64,000 nucleotides of DNA from an uncultured Collinsella sp. (GCA_959604825.1 CAUHCN010000001.1:62001-126000), one strand, 5' to 3'. Positions 1 through 8,485 are shown, counted from the first letter of the stretch. Notes: generated by a model from the sequence alone, not told the origin. Translations and numbers: made by a program.

Positions 1-1749
1 GCCCTCCTCATGTGAGAGCGGGTAACTGTCCAGATCGACGTCGGCAAACAGCACGGCATCGTAGCTGTCGGGGCGCAGGGCTACCGCATCGGCAAGCGAC
101 GCAAAGCGCGCCTGGGCGCGCGGCGCGCGGTCGACCTCGTAGGTCTCGTAATCGTATGCGGTGCTGCGCTTGTCCACCTTGGTACGGACGCCGTCGAGCA
201 CGGGCACGGTCGCGGCCTGCGACACGTCGAGCGCGCGGGCGTCGTTCATAAGGATGTCGATGGCATGTCGCAGCAGGGCGGTCTCCGCCTGGCGACAGGC
301 CTGGCCGTCAAGGCCGCCTAGAGCGCGATCGGGCAGCGCCTCGGCGACGGCGAGCATTGCCTTGAGCGCCGTCACGGGCTTGTCGCGCCACAGCGCTTGG
401 AACACGTCCGAGACCACGCACGGCACGCTCTTAAACCGGTTCTCATCACTGGCAGCCTTGCGCGTGCCCCTGACCTGGCCCTGCACGCTCTGCAGCAAGC
501 TCTTGACGCCCGCAGTGGTCTTGCCGCGCGACAGGCGCATGTTCTTGTCGAAGGTGCGCGCGCTGGCGGCGTCGGCGCCCGAAAGCGGACTGTAAATCCA
601 GTCGGTAAGCTCCGGCGCGGGCCACCACTCGGTCTTTGACGCCATGCCCTCATCGGCGGCCTTCATGCGCTCGATCAGGCCGGCAAGCGCCGCAAACCGC
701 CCGCCCGCAATGGATTGGGAAAACGCCGTGAACTCGGTTGCCTCGGCCGCAATGTGACGCGCCGCCAAACGGGCAGCGAGTTCACCGAACAGCTGAGGCG
801 CCCGGGCAGACACCACGAGCACGCGCGCGGGGTCCGCGGACGCCGCGACACCGCCGTCGACCGCGGCGTCCTCACGCGTTTTTACCAGCTCATCGATTAC
901 ATCCACATAGGCGTGGGCGCGGGCGTGAGGGCCGGCAACCTCTACAAAGGTAGGCTGAGCGGCGGACTTGGAGGCAGTCTGGGGCGCGGCGGCACCCTCG
1001 CCCAGCGGCGCGGCCTCAAACAGCACACCGCGGGCATCAAATGCCGCGGCAAGTTCCTCGCGCATTGCCGCCTGCTCGCGGGCAAGCAGCACAACGACCT
1101 CTCCCCCATTGTTCGCCACGGCCGACAGCAACTCGAGCAGGCTGTGCGTAAACGACGTGATACCGCGCACGCATACGGCGCGGACGCACGCCGGAAGGTT
1201 GTCGGCCAGCACCTCGCCCATAAGGTCAGCCGCCTCGCAGGGCTCGACCATGTCTCGACGGTCCAAGCCGCTCGCATAGGCGCTCAACAGCTCGAACACG
1301 CGGGCCTCGGCGTCACTCTTGGGATCGGGCTGGCAAACGTCGCCGCGGCAGCGCTCGGCACCCGTTCCCGCTACGCCCGGCAGCACATCGCGGGCCATGC
1401 GCGCGAGCATGCGCACCGTACCCTGACTGCGCGAAAGCGGCTGCAGGCCGGCATCGTCGCGACGGGCAATCATGTCCGAGAACAGCATCTGGCGCTGCAT
1501 GTTGTCGACGAAGCTGCGGCCATCGCCCATAAGCTCCCACAGCGAACGAAGCCACGACGCGGGGGTTTTGTAGTCAACGCCCAGCGAGGCGCCAGCAACC
1601 GCAGCATCGTGACGGCACAGGTCGAGCTCAGCAAACGAGGGCGCCAGCAAAACAGCACGCCCGTGGCGGGCGACCAGGTCGGCGAGCAACGCCGCCTCGG
1701 CATCGCTCAAATCCGTGCCGGCATTAGTGGTATAGATTCGAACAGGCAT
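1..1749 (-). CDS. AddB/RexB-like nuclease-helicase subunit, N-terminal part (truncated by window edge)
   Basis: One open frame runs from an ATG at 1749 to the left edge without a stop, giving 583 codons of a longer protein. The N-terminus (MPVRIYTTNAGTDLSDAEAA) is followed by alpha/beta sequence with many arginines and alanines. A segment near residue 200 (VRGITSFTHSLLELLSAVA) resembles the helicase-like half of AddB-type exonuclease subunits, where a strand reports on parsed targets. No Walker A lysine loop is visible in the N-terminal 100 residues, which fits a degenerate, non-hydrolysing helicase module. The PD-(D/E)XK nuclease domain expected at the C-terminus would lie outside the window. 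The family call is an inference from overall character and length. It could be another PD-(D/E)XK-associated protein of the Coriobacteria. Confidence 0.5.
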   Translation of the reverse strand, partial: MPVRIYTTNAGTDLSDAEAALLADLVARHGRAVLLAPSFAELDLCRHDAAVAGASLGVDYKTPASWLRSLWELMGDGRSFVDNMQRQMLFSDMIARRDDAGLQPLSRSQGTVRMLARMARDVLPGVAGTGAERCRGDVCQPDPKSDAEARVFELLSAYASGLDRRDMVEPCEAADLMGEVLADNLPACVRAVCVRGITSFTHSLLELLSAVANNGGEVVVLLAREQAAMREELAAAFDARGVLFEAAPLGEGAAAPQTASKSAAQPTFVEVAGPHARAHAYVDVIDELVKTREDAAVDGGVAASADPARVLVVSARAPQLFGELAARLAARHIAAEATEFTAFSQSIAGGRFAALAGLIERMKAADEGMASKTEWWPAPELTDWIYSPLSGADAASARTFDKNMRLSRGKTTAGVKSLLQSVQGQVRGTRKAASDENRFKSVPCVVSDVFQALWRDKPVTALKAMLAVAEALPDRALGGLDGQACRQAETALLRHAIDILMNDARALDVSQAATVPVLDGVRTKVDKRSTAYDYETYEVDRAPRAQARFASLADAVALRPDSYDAVLFADVDLDSYPLSHEEG

Positions 1750-1852
1750 GGTCCTCCACTCAAACCGTTCGCAATAATCAATGCATCCATCCTACCCGCC
1801 CACGCGGACAGATTTGCCCCACGCCAACAGATTTCCTCCGTCCCCGAGGGAT

Positions 1853-1880
1853 CAAAAAACCGCCCCCGAAGGGACGGTTC
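1853..1880 (-). terminator. Intrinsic terminator of the YerC/TrpR-like gene
   Basis: On the minus strand the stem AACCGTCCC / GGGGCGGTT with a TTCG loop is followed by TTTTTTG. It lies 27 bp after the stop codon at 1907. Confidence 0.8.
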
Positions 1881-1906
1881 TGCGCAATTCGTTTGTCGCC
1901 GCTGGC

Positions 1907-2206
1907 CTACTCGCCATCCTCCAGTTTGATGAGGATCTTGCGATAGCCACCGTACTCGCCATTAAGTGCCTTGGATACGCGGCTCACCGTGGTGGACGAA
2001 GCGCCGGTGCGGGCCTGAACCTCGACATAGGGCTCGCCCTCATCCAGATAGCGCGCGACCTGCAGGCGCTGAGAAAGATCGCAGATCTCGCGCGGTGTGC
2101 AGATATCGGTTAAAAACGCCTGGATATCGTTCTCGTCGTCCAAAAGACTAAATGCGTGGACCAGCTGCTTGACATCAGGCTTGTCAAACATGTTCTCGAT
2201 ATTCAT
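1907..2206 (-). CDS. YerC/YecD family TrpR-related DNA-binding protein
   Basis: A 99-residue protein of the TrpR/YerC superfamily, small dimeric helix-turn-helix regulators. The central segment TPREICDLSQRLQVARYL and the following EVQARTGASSTTVSRVSKAL form the typical all-helical repressor core with the recognition helix around residues 65-82. This family is distinct from tryptophan-sensing TrpR and its effector is generally unknown. The ATG at 2206 has a weak GGTGAT ribosome site. An extended -10 (TGCTACACT on the minus strand, 2313-2321) lies upstream. The gene is monocistronic, closed by the hairpin at 1853-1880. Its target cannot be deduced from context. Confidence 0.85.
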   Translation of the reverse strand: MNIENMFDKPDVKQLVHAFSLLDDENDIQAFLTDICTPREICDLSQRLQVARYLDEGEPYVEVQARTGASSTTVSRVSKALNGEYGGYRKILIKLEDGE

Positions 2207-2531
2207 CGATCACCGCCAAACCCGCCAAAAGGCATCGAAGTTGATACTGACATCGGGCATCGTTCGCCCGTTCTATGCAATAAAACTAATGCATGGAGCA
2301 TTTGCCCGTAGCAGTGTAGCACACCACCAAACTAAAGCGACAAGACTCTCTGTCAGCGGCACGTTTTTCAGGACGAACGCCGTTTTGAAACCGAATGCGC
2401 ACGTAAGCTCCACGAATATTTGAGACAATGGGCGCCCAAACACCGCGGCGCGCCCGCGCAACCATCCAAGTCGCCGCCGCAAGCCGCTTCACGCGACGCC
2501 AGCAACCCCGGCGCAAGAAAGGATTCACGCC
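2207..2531. other. Divergent promoter region, no gene seen
   Basis: The 325 bp between the minus-strand regulator and the plus-strand holin-family gene contain a possible extended -10 (TGCTACACT, minus strand, 2313-2321). No supported ORF, RNA gene or repeat of the families found elsewhere in the window was seen. Confidence 0.5.
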
Positions 2532-2897
2532 ATGCGCTTTATGCTTAACTGGCTCTTCACCTCGATCGCCATCGCGATCGCCACGTTCCTCGTCCCCGGT
2601 ATCCAACCCTTCGGCTTTGCCGAGGCCTGGGTCTGCTTTGCCTTTGTGGGACTGTTCCTCAACATCGTCGATTCGTTCGTCAAACCGTTCCTCACGGTCA
2701 TCTCGCTGCCGCTCACGATCATTACGCTCGGCATTTTCCAGCTCGTGCTCAACAGCTTTATGCTGGAGCTCGCCAGCTACCTGTCGGTCAACCTGTTGGG
2801 CGTCGGCATCTCCATCGCCGGCTTTGGCTCGGCCTTTATGGGCAGCATCCTAGTGTCCATCATGCGCAGCATCCTCGATAGTATTGCCGAAGAGTAG
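2532..2897 (+). CDS. Phage holin family protein (4-TM, superfamily IV type)
   Basis: A 121-residue, very hydrophobic protein with four predicted membrane segments (about residues 4-22, 30-50, 55-75 and 85-110). The layout matches the small membrane protein family often annotated as mycobacterial-type phage holin family IV (PF04020). The motif FLNIVDSFVKPFLTVISLPL is characteristic of that family. Members in bacterial chromosomes are usually not in prophages and their role is unknown. Nothing phage-like surrounds this copy. The start is set by an AGAAAGGA ribosome site 8 bp upstream of the ATG. The gene stands alone and ends at the strong hairpin 2934-2967. Confidence 0.8.
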   Translation: MRFMLNWLFTSIAIAIATFLVPGIQPFGFAEAWVCFAFVGLFLNIVDSFVKPFLTVISLPLTIITLGIFQLVLNSFMLELASYLSVNLLGVGISIAGFGSAFMGSILVSIMRSILDSIAEE

Positions 2898-2933
2898 AAC
2901 GCCCCCGACGCACAAACGCATCGGACCAAATCA

Positions 2934-2967
2934 AAGGCCGCCCATCGCAAAAAATGGGCGGCCTTCT
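2934..2967. terminator. Strong hairpin terminator between convergent genes
   Basis: A stem of AGGCCGCCCAT and its complement encloses an A-rich loop and is followed by TTCTTATTT on the plus strand. It closes the holin-family gene and may also serve the convergent Rrf2 gene. Confidence 0.8.
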
Positions 2968-3034
2968 TATTTGCCAAGTCTCAGAGGGCAAGAAAATCTA
3001 CCATTTCCACCCTGCCCCCACATGGCAAGTGGGG

Positions 3035-3463
3035 TTAGATGACGTAGTCGTAGCCTTCGTTGGGGGCGACGAGCTGGTCGAGCGTCACGCCGTCGAGGTA
3101 ATCGTTGATGAGCTTGTCCAGGTTCTTCCACACGTCGAGCGTGGGACACTTATCAGATCGCGAGCAGCCCTTGCAGTCGCCATCCAGGCAGGCGACCGGC
3201 GCCAGACTACCCTCGGTCAGGCGCAAGATCTCGCCCACCGTGTACTGCTCGGGCGGGCGCGTGAGCACATAGCCGCCGCCCTTGCCGCGCATGCCCGAGA
3301 GCATGTTGGCGCGCACGAGCGTAGCCAAGATGTTCTCGAGATATTTCTCGGAAATCCCCTGTCGCGCCGCGATCTCTTTGAGCGGGATGCGACCGGCCGC
3401 CTGGTGCTCGGCTAGGTCAACCATAACGCGCAGGGCGTACCTGCCCTTAGTAGAAACCAACAT
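3035..3463 (-). CDS. Rrf2 family transcriptional regulator (IscR/CymR-like)
   Basis: A 142-residue Rrf2-family winged-helix regulator. The N-terminus MLVSTKGRYALRVMVDLAEH and the HTH segment KEIAARQGISEKYLENIL are diagnostic. The C-terminal part carries three or four cysteines (ACLDGDCKGC and SDKC), compatible with an Fe-S cluster or redox sensing as in IscR-type members. It is divergent from cysK, and the shared 250-bp region contains a nested palindrome next to the cysK promoter. That context favours a CymR/IscR-like control of cysteine synthesis. Repression of cysK is inference; the family assignment is firm. Confidence 0.9.
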   Translation of the reverse strand: MLVSTKGRYALRVMVDLAEHQAAGRIPLKEIAARQGISEKYLENILATLVRANMLSGMRGKGGGYVLTRPPEQYTVGEILRLTEGSLAPVACLDGDCKGCSRSDKCPTLDVWKNLDKLINDYLDGVTLDQLVAPNEGYDYVI

Positions 3464-3618
3464 ATATAGTGCTGCCTTTCGGTCTTTTAGTCCGTTGAAA
3501 TTCTAGCCGAAAAATTGGCTTTGAAAATACCCGTTCCGGTCAAGATGGTTAATCAACTTGCAATAATCTCCTATTTCCTATTGCATTACTAGGCTTTGGT
3601 GTCTACTATGCTTCCCAA

Positions 3619-3658
3619 CAGCTAAACGAACAACCTATAAGGTTTATGGGTTTAGCTG
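3619..3658. promoter_or_regulatory. Nested palindrome upstream of cysK, candidate Rrf2 operator or leader hairpin
   Basis: The outer arms CAGCTAAAC and GTTTAGCTG are perfect complements separated by 22 bp. Inside lies a second perfect inverted repeat, AACCT-ATA-AGGTT. The element ends 58 bp before the cysK ATG. It could be the operator for the divergent Rrf2 regulator or an RNA hairpin in the cysK leader. Confidence 0.5.
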
Positions 3659-3716
3659 CTAGACGCACCGTAAAACCACACGGTATCCAGTCATTTGAAC
3701 ACTTTGGAGGTTCATC

Positions 3717-4655
3717 ATGAGCAAGGTTTACACGTCCATCGATCAGCTTATCGGCCACACCCCGCTCCTGGAGCTCACCCACTTTGAGGCCGATGAGGAC
3801 CTCAAGGCCCGCGTGCTCGTCAAGCTGGAATACTTCAACCCCGCCGGGTCCGTTAAAGACCGCGTCGCCAAGAACATGATTGACGAGGCCGAGAAGGCAG
3901 GCAAGCTCGTGCGCGGCGGTGACTACACCATCATCGAGCCCACGAGCGGCAACACCGGCGTCGGCATCGCCTCGGTGGCGGCGGCTCGCGGCTACAAGGT
4001 GATCATCACCATGCCCGAGACCATGTCCGTCGAGCGCCGCAAGCTGATGCAGGCATACGGTGCGCAACTCGTGCTCACCGACGGCTCCAAGGGCATGAAG
4101 GGCGCTATCGCCAAGGCCGAGGAGCTGCAGAAGGAGACTCCCAACAGCGTCATCGCCGGCCAGTTTGTGAACCCCGCCAACCCGGCCATCCACAAGGCCA
4201 CGACCGGCCCCGAGATCTGGGACGACACCGACGGCCAGGTCGACATCTTCGTCGCCGGCGTCGGCACCGGTGGTACCGTGACCGGCGTGGGCGAGTTCCT
4301 CAAGGAACAGAACCCCGAGATTAAGGTCGTCGCCGTCGAGCCCGCCACCTCCCCGGTGCTCTCCAAGGGCCAGGCAGGCCCGCACAAGATCCAGGGTATC
4401 GGCGCCGGCTTTGTGCCCGACGTCCTCGACACCCAGGTCTATGACGAGATCATCCCCGTTGAGAACGAGGACGCCTTTGCCACCGGCCGCGCCGTGGGCC
4501 ACAAGGAGGGCGTGCTCGTGGGCATTTCGTCCGGTGCCGCCGTGTGGGCCGCGCTGCAGCTGGCCAAGCGCCCCGAGAACGAAGGCAAGACCATCGTGGC
4601 GCTGCTCGCCGACACCGGCGAGCGCTACCTGTCTACGGCGCTCTTCCAGGACTAG
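3717..4655 (+). CDS. cysK: Cysteine synthase (O-acetylserine sulfhydrylase)
   Basis: A 312-residue cytosolic PLP enzyme that makes cysteine from O-acetylserine and sulfide. Lys47 in GSVKDR is the Schiff-base lysine. PTSGNTG (residues 75-81) is the substrate-binding loop and GVGTGGTVTG the phosphate-binding loop. The C-terminal GISSGAAVWAAL segment is typical. Length and motifs match the CysK family along their whole extent, without the C-terminal CBS domains of cystathionine beta-synthase. Start: ATG preceded by TTTGGAGGTTCATC. It is divergently arranged with the Rrf2 regulator and probably controlled by it. No ser O-acetyltransferase gene is adjacent. Confidence 0.95.
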   Translation: MSKVYTSIDQLIGHTPLLELTHFEADEDLKARVLVKLEYFNPAGSVKDRVAKNMIDEAEKAGKLVRGGDYTIIEPTSGNTGVGIASVAAARGYKVIITMPETMSVERRKLMQAYGAQLVLTDGSKGMKGAIAKAEELQKETPNSVIAGQFVNPANPAIHKATTGPEIWDDTDGQVDIFVAGVGTGGTVTGVGEFLKEQNPEIKVVAVEPATSPVLSKGQAGPHKIQGIGAGFVPDVLDTQVYDEIIPVENEDAFATGRAVGHKEGVLVGISSGAAVWAALQLAKRPENEGKTIVALLADTGERYLSTALFQD

Positions 4656-4768
4656 AGCTTCTCGTTCTTAGAACGAGTCCAAGGCACGCCGGTCTCCCCT
4701 CTCTTCTGGCAGCCTGAGCTCATCCCAACAGGGTGTCCCACAGGACGCCTGAACTTGCTACAATGTCT

Positions 4769-4807
4769 GCGGCGCGGAACCAGCCTCCCGCGCCGCTTTT
4801 CTTTTTT
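4769..4807 (+). terminator. Hairpin with U-tract in the mnmA leader
   Basis: GCGGCGCGG (4769-4777) pairs imperfectly with CCGCGCCGC (4788-4796) and is followed by TTTTCTTTTTT. It lies only about 30 bp before the mnmA ATG. An extended -10 box TGCTACAAT (4756-4764) sits directly upstream, so a transcript from it would begin with the hairpin. It either terminates cysK read-through or attenuates mnmA. Confidence 0.65.
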
Positions 4808-4836
4808 GGCCACATGCCACCAAGGAGAACCTCCCC

Positions 4837-5937
4837 ATGCACAATAAGCGCGTGCTCGTCGCCATGAGCGGCGGCGTCGATTCCAGCGTGACCGCGTATC
4901 TGCTCAAAAGTCAGGGTTACGAATGTGTCGGTGCCACCATGCGCCTCACCTGCCCCGCACCCGATCCCGTCACGGGCATGAGTAAGGTCGACCGCGATAT
5001 CGCCGATGCAAAGGCCGTCGCCGAGCGCCTGGGGATACCTCATCATGTACTCGACCTGCAGCAGACCTTCGACCGCAACGTTATCGAGCGCTTCGTGACC
5101 GCCTATCAGGAGGGGCTGACGCCCAACCCGTGCATCATCTGCAACCGCCACATTAAGTTTGGCGCGCTGCTCGATACGGCGCTGGACATGGGCTGCGACT
5201 ACATCGCAACGGGACATTACGCCAAAACAAGCCAGGCGGCAGACGGCACCTGGCAGCTACATCGCGGCGAAGATCCCAAAAAGGACCAGAGTTACTTTTT
5301 GTATTCGCTTACGCAGGAACGCCTGACACACACGATCTTTCCGCTGGCAGGCCTAGACAAAGAGCGCGACGTGCGCCGCATAGCCGCCGAGCAGGGCTTT
5401 ACCAACGCCAAGAAGGCCGAAAGCGAGGATATCTGCTTTATTCCTGACGGCGACTACGCGGGCTATATCGAGCGTCGGTGCGGACATCCCGCTGCACCGG
5501 GCGATATCGTGTGGCGCGACGGCAGCGTGGTCGGACGCCACAACGGCGCGCTGCGCTATACCATCGGTCAGCGCAAGGGCTTGGGCGTCGCGATGGCGCA
5601 TCCCGTGTACGTGACAGGCGTCGACGCCGTCAACAACACCGTGCATCTGGGCGAAGCCGAGGACCTGACCGCCGCTGCCCTCACGGCCGATGAGTGGATC
5701 TGGAGTGCGCCGGACTCCCGCATGGAGGCGGAGCTCGACGCCGGCGGCATCCGCGTGGGCGCCAAGTACCGCTACCGTCAAAAGGACCAGGCGGCAGTGC
5801 TCACGCGCGGTGCAAACGGACAAATGCTGCTAACTTTTGACGAGCCGCAACGAGCCATCGCCCCCGGACAGGCCGTCGTCGTCTATCGCGGCGACATCGT
5901 CCTGGGCGGCGGCACCGTTACGGCAGCCATCAGGTAG
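4837..5937 (+). CDS. mnmA: tRNA-specific 2-thiouridylase MnmA
   Basis: A 366-residue enzyme that adds the 2-thio group to U34 of tRNA-Glu, -Gln and -Lys. The PP-loop SGGVDSS (residues 11-17) binds ATP. The two catalytic cysteines lie in NPCIICNRHIKF (about residue 98) and EDICFI (about residue 199). TGHYA and KDQSYFLY motifs are present, and the C-terminal beta-barrel domains are complete. An AAGGAG ribosome site 9 bp upstream fixes the ATG. Two of its substrates, tRNA-Gln and tRNA-Glu, are encoded later in this window (CUG and CUC isoacceptors). No partner cysteine desulfurase is adjacent, although cysK and an Rrf2 regulator lie just upstream. Confidence 0.95.
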   Translation: MHNKRVLVAMSGGVDSSVTAYLLKSQGYECVGATMRLTCPAPDPVTGMSKVDRDIADAKAVAERLGIPHHVLDLQQTFDRNVIERFVTAYQEGLTPNPCIICNRHIKFGALLDTALDMGCDYIATGHYAKTSQAADGTWQLHRGEDPKKDQSYFLYSLTQERLTHTIFPLAGLDKERDVRRIAAEQGFTNAKKAESEDICFIPDGDYAGYIERRCGHPAAPGDIVWRDGSVVGRHNGALRYTIGQRKGLGVAMAHPVYVTGVDAVNNTVHLGEAEDLTAAALTADEWIWSAPDSRMEAELDAGGIRVGAKYRYRQKDQAAVLTRGANGQMLLTFDEPQRAIAPGQAVVVYRGDIVLGGGTVTAAIR

Positions 5938-5945
5938 CCACGGGA

Positions 5946-7319
5946 TTATCGCCGCACGTGTCGAAGCACTTCAACAGCAGCATTCACCTCGATAACGCGA
6001 CGCTTCAGGCCGCGGCGAATGGACTCGAGCCGGCCCTCCGCCGTGGCCCACTTGCTCCGCGATAGAATCTTTATCGCTTCTTCAACAAATCCGTTGAGCC
6101 GCGATGAATCGAACCAATCAAGTGAGTCTACAAGCGCCAGTTGGACGGAGAGGTCGGGTCCAAACGGCTTGGCGGCAAACCCAAACTCCCCGGCTATGAG
6201 CACAGCGGTTGGCACGTTATACCACAGGCAGTTGCCGCTATCGAACAGCGGAGCAGGCCTTACCTCCAGGGTATCGACGTTGCGGATGATGCCAAAGTTT
6301 CGCCAATGGCGATCACTATTGGCCAAAAGGGCATCGCAGACAATCATCTGCGACATGGACCTTCTCACAACGGCCTCATCAGCTCCATGCTTACCAAGGT
6401 AGCGACAGTATCGGTCGTACGTCGAGTTTCCTTGCTGACCGCCAAGTGCATCCTTAGCGTAAAAGGCTGGAACGTATTCCTCGCGGCCATCAAGAAAGTC
6501 ATCGCACAGGCACACGGGGCCATCAAACATGTGCTCAACCGTATAAGAAACAAACTCATCCTCGGGTAGCAGGCGACGGTGCAGGGCCGTTGCAACCGCC
6601 TCGTTAAAGGGCCGCTGGTCATCCATGCCGCATCCTTTAGCCAAGACGCGAACGCCGCGGCGGATCATCCATGATTTAGGGAGCTCGCCCTCGGACGTGT
6701 TGTCGGGGTTTTTAAGGCCGATGCCCTCCAGCCAACCCGAACGCCCCTCGGGCGCAGACCGCTCAAAATCATTCTCGAAGTAATTGAGGTCTCGCCATTC
6801 GAGTCCCTCGCAATCGGCCGGCCGCAACCAATAGCAATCCGAAAGCGACAGCCCCAGGCACTCAACCGGCACCTCGATGCCGCTGGCAATTCCCAGTTCG
6901 CGATAGCGCGAGATAAGTCCGGGGCGGGCGTCGGGCACCGACCGATGGCTCCACCATGCATTGAGCGCCCGCTTATTCACCGTTGGAGAAGCGCTCGAGC
7001 ACGTGCCCAGCGGCATCCTTTGCGCATCGAGCACCTCAGCAATTTCAAAGGAGAACTCACGCGTCGGATCAAACGAGACATGCGCGACCTCATAATCAGC
7101 CGACATCAGCGTAAATTTGCGTCCCACATCGGCTGCAGGACGGCGGCCGCGTTTGCGAACCTTTTGATAGGCGATCGCGGAATTATACTCAACCATCTTC
7201 CGTCCACCCACAGTATTGCATGCGAGCGTTCCGGATGCCGCCAGTTGCGATATGCGAGCCTTCGTGACGCCTAGCAGGCGGGCGGCATCACCCATAGATA
7301 AGTATTCCGATGTATCCAT
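5946..7319 (-). CDS. HTH - HipA-like kinase fusion protein (putative one-polypeptide HipBA-type module)
   Basis: A 457-residue protein with two parts. Residues about 8-35 (SMGDAARLLGVTKARISQLA) form an excisionase/MerR-type helix-turn-helix, followed by a basic linker KVRKRGRRP. The rest resembles HipA/CtkA-like serine/threonine kinases. LPKSWMIRRGVRVLAKG could be the nucleotide-binding strand pair, LLANSDRHWRNFG the catalytic loop (Asp, His, Asn), and RPAPLFDSGNCLWY the metal-binding DSG equivalent of DFG. The start was placed at ATG 7319 because GAGGTG lies 9 bp upstream. A GTG at 7331 and ATG at 7328 overlap that ribosome site. A palindromic operator lies 35 bp upstream, and no separate HipB gene is present. 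Kinase activity and toxicity are inferred, not shown. Confidence 0.75.
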   Translation of the reverse strand: MDTSEYLSMGDAARLLGVTKARISQLAASGTLACNTVGGRKMVEYNSAIAYQKVRKRGRRPAADVGRKFTLMSADYEVAHVSFDPTREFSFEIAEVLDAQRMPLGTCSSASPTVNKRALNAWWSHRSVPDARPGLISRYRELGIASGIEVPVECLGLSLSDCYWLRPADCEGLEWRDLNYFENDFERSAPEGRSGWLEGIGLKNPDNTSEGELPKSWMIRRGVRVLAKGCGMDDQRPFNEAVATALHRRLLPEDEFVSYTVEHMFDGPVCLCDDFLDGREEYVPAFYAKDALGGQQGNSTYDRYCRYLGKHGADEAVVRRSMSQMIVCDALLANSDRHWRNFGIIRNVDTLEVRPAPLFDSGNCLWYNVPTAVLIAGEFGFAAKPFGPDLSVQLALVDSLDWFDSSRLNGFVEEAIKILSRSKWATAEGRLESIRRGLKRRVIEVNAAVEVLRHVRR

Positions 7320-7353
7320 GCGCCGCATCACCTCGTTAAGTATTTCACGCGTT

Positions 7354-7380
7354 AAGATAACTTATCTTATACAAGATAAT
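7354..7380. promoter_or_regulatory. Triple half-site operator of the HTH-HipA gene
   Basis: Three half-sites alternate in orientation: AAGATAA (7354), TTATCTT (7362) and AAGATAA (7373). The first pair is a perfect palindrome with a single central C, and the second pair is a perfect inverted repeat with an ATAC spacer. The position just before the start fits autorepression by the fused HTH domain. Confidence 0.65.
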
Positions 7381-7396
7381 ACTAAACGGACTGAAT

Positions 7397-7424
7397 TGAA
7401 AAAAGGCCCGAAAAATCGGGCCTT
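7397..7424 (-). terminator. Terminator of the M42 peptidase gene
   Basis: On the minus strand AAGGCCCGA and TCGGGCCTT form a perfect stem around a T-rich loop, followed by TTTTTTCAATTC. It is 33 bp past the stop codon at 7457. Confidence 0.85.
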
Positions 7425-7456
7425 AGTGATTGCTCGGCTGAGTTACGGACTGCCCC

Positions 7457-8485
7457 TTAGCGCTGCACGTAGGCGCGGACCAGCTCGTAGGTATTGCGCA
7501 CACCGTCGATGTGGCTGCGTTCGTAGTTGTGGCTCGCGTACACGCCGGGGCCGATCAGGCCATGGCGAATGTCGTAACCGGCCGAAAGCGTGGCCTCGAC
7601 GTCCGAGCCGTAATGCGGGTACACATCGATGGCGTAATCGAGTTCAAGCTCGCGCGCGATGTTGGACAGCGTGGTCACCAGGTCGTAGTTGTACGGACCG
7701 CCCGAATCCTTGGCGCAAATCGACACCATGCGCTCGGTGCAGCCCAGGTCGTCGCCCACGCAGCCCATGTCCACGCTGATCATCTCGCGCGTATCAGCCG
7801 GCACAAAGGCACCGCCGTGGCCGACCTCCTCGTACACGGTAAAGAGCAGCGACACCTTGCGCGAAAGGGTCACCTCGCCGTCAGCAACGGCGCGAGCCAG
7901 ACCCAGCAGAATCGACGCGGACAGCTTGTCGTCAAGGAAGCGGCTCTTGATGTAGCCGCTCTCCGTCACCGTGGTACGCGGATCCATAGCGATGATGTCT
8001 CCAGCCTGAATGCCCAGCTCGAGCACGTCGTCCTTGCTGTCGACGTTCTCGTCGAGCAGGATTTCCATGTTCTTCTCGATGGTCTTGAGCGGCTCATCGG
8101 CCACATGCGCCGAAGGCTCGGTATTGAGAACCACACCCGTGTAGACATTGCCATCGCGCGTGTAAACGGTGCAGTTCTCGCCATCGGCCGTAGACCACTG
8201 ATGCCCGCCAAGCGTCGTGGGACGCAGGCGACCATTGTCCTTGATGGAGCGCACCATGGCGCCCAGGGTATCGACATGGCTCGCCAATACGAGCGGCTCG
8301 CCCTCGCCGCCAAGCTCAACCAACACGTTGCCCTTATTGGAGCGCTCGGGGCCAAAGCCCATATCGCGCAACGTTTCCATTAGATAGTCAGTAGCCGCAC
8401 GGGTATAGCCCGTAGGTGAAGCAATAGAAGTCAGCGTCTTCAACTGGTCAGTAATATAGGAGAGCGTAGAATCCATCTTGGACAC
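7457..8485 (-). CDS. M42 family metallopeptidase (glutamyl aminopeptidase-like)
   Basis: A roughly 342-residue di-metal aminopeptidase of family M42, a large cytosolic peptidase acting on short peptides. Metal-site motifs are visible in order: LASHVDTLG (His), SRFLDDKLSA (bridging Asp), VYEEVGHGG (catalytic Glu pair), SVDMG (Asp) and a C-terminal YASHNYERSH (His). The frame stays open upstream into the repeat element at 8605-8732, but that part is not protein-like. The likely start is GTG at 8485, 8 bp after AAAGGG, with ATG at 8476 as the alternative. It is monocistronic and closed by its own terminator. Confidence 0.9.
   Translation of the reverse strand: MSKMDSTLSYITDQLKTLTSIASPTGYTRAATDYLMETLRDMGFGPERSNKGNVLVELGGEGEPLVLASHVDTLGAMVRSIKDNGRLRPTTLGGHQWSTADGENCTVYTRDGNVYTGVVLNTEPSAHVADEPLKTIEKNMEILLDENVDSKDDVLELGIQAGDIIAMDPRTTVTESGYIKSRFLDDKLSASILLGLARAVADGEVTLSRKVSLLFTVYEEVGHGGAFVPADTREMISVDMGCVGDDLGCTERMVSICAKDSGGPYNYDLVTTLSNIARELELDYAIDVYPHYGSDVEATLSAGYDIRHGLIGPGVYASHNYERSHIDGVRNTYELVRAYVQR

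Noticed and set aside
715..1929. Long plus-strand open frame over the AddB-like gene
   Set aside because: It is the GC-rich antisense shadow of the minus-strand gene. It has no ribosome site and an Arg/His/Gly-rich composition without domain character.
2532..2897. Prophage lysis gene
   Set aside because: The holin-family label is historical. No endolysin, integrase or structural phage gene lies nearby.
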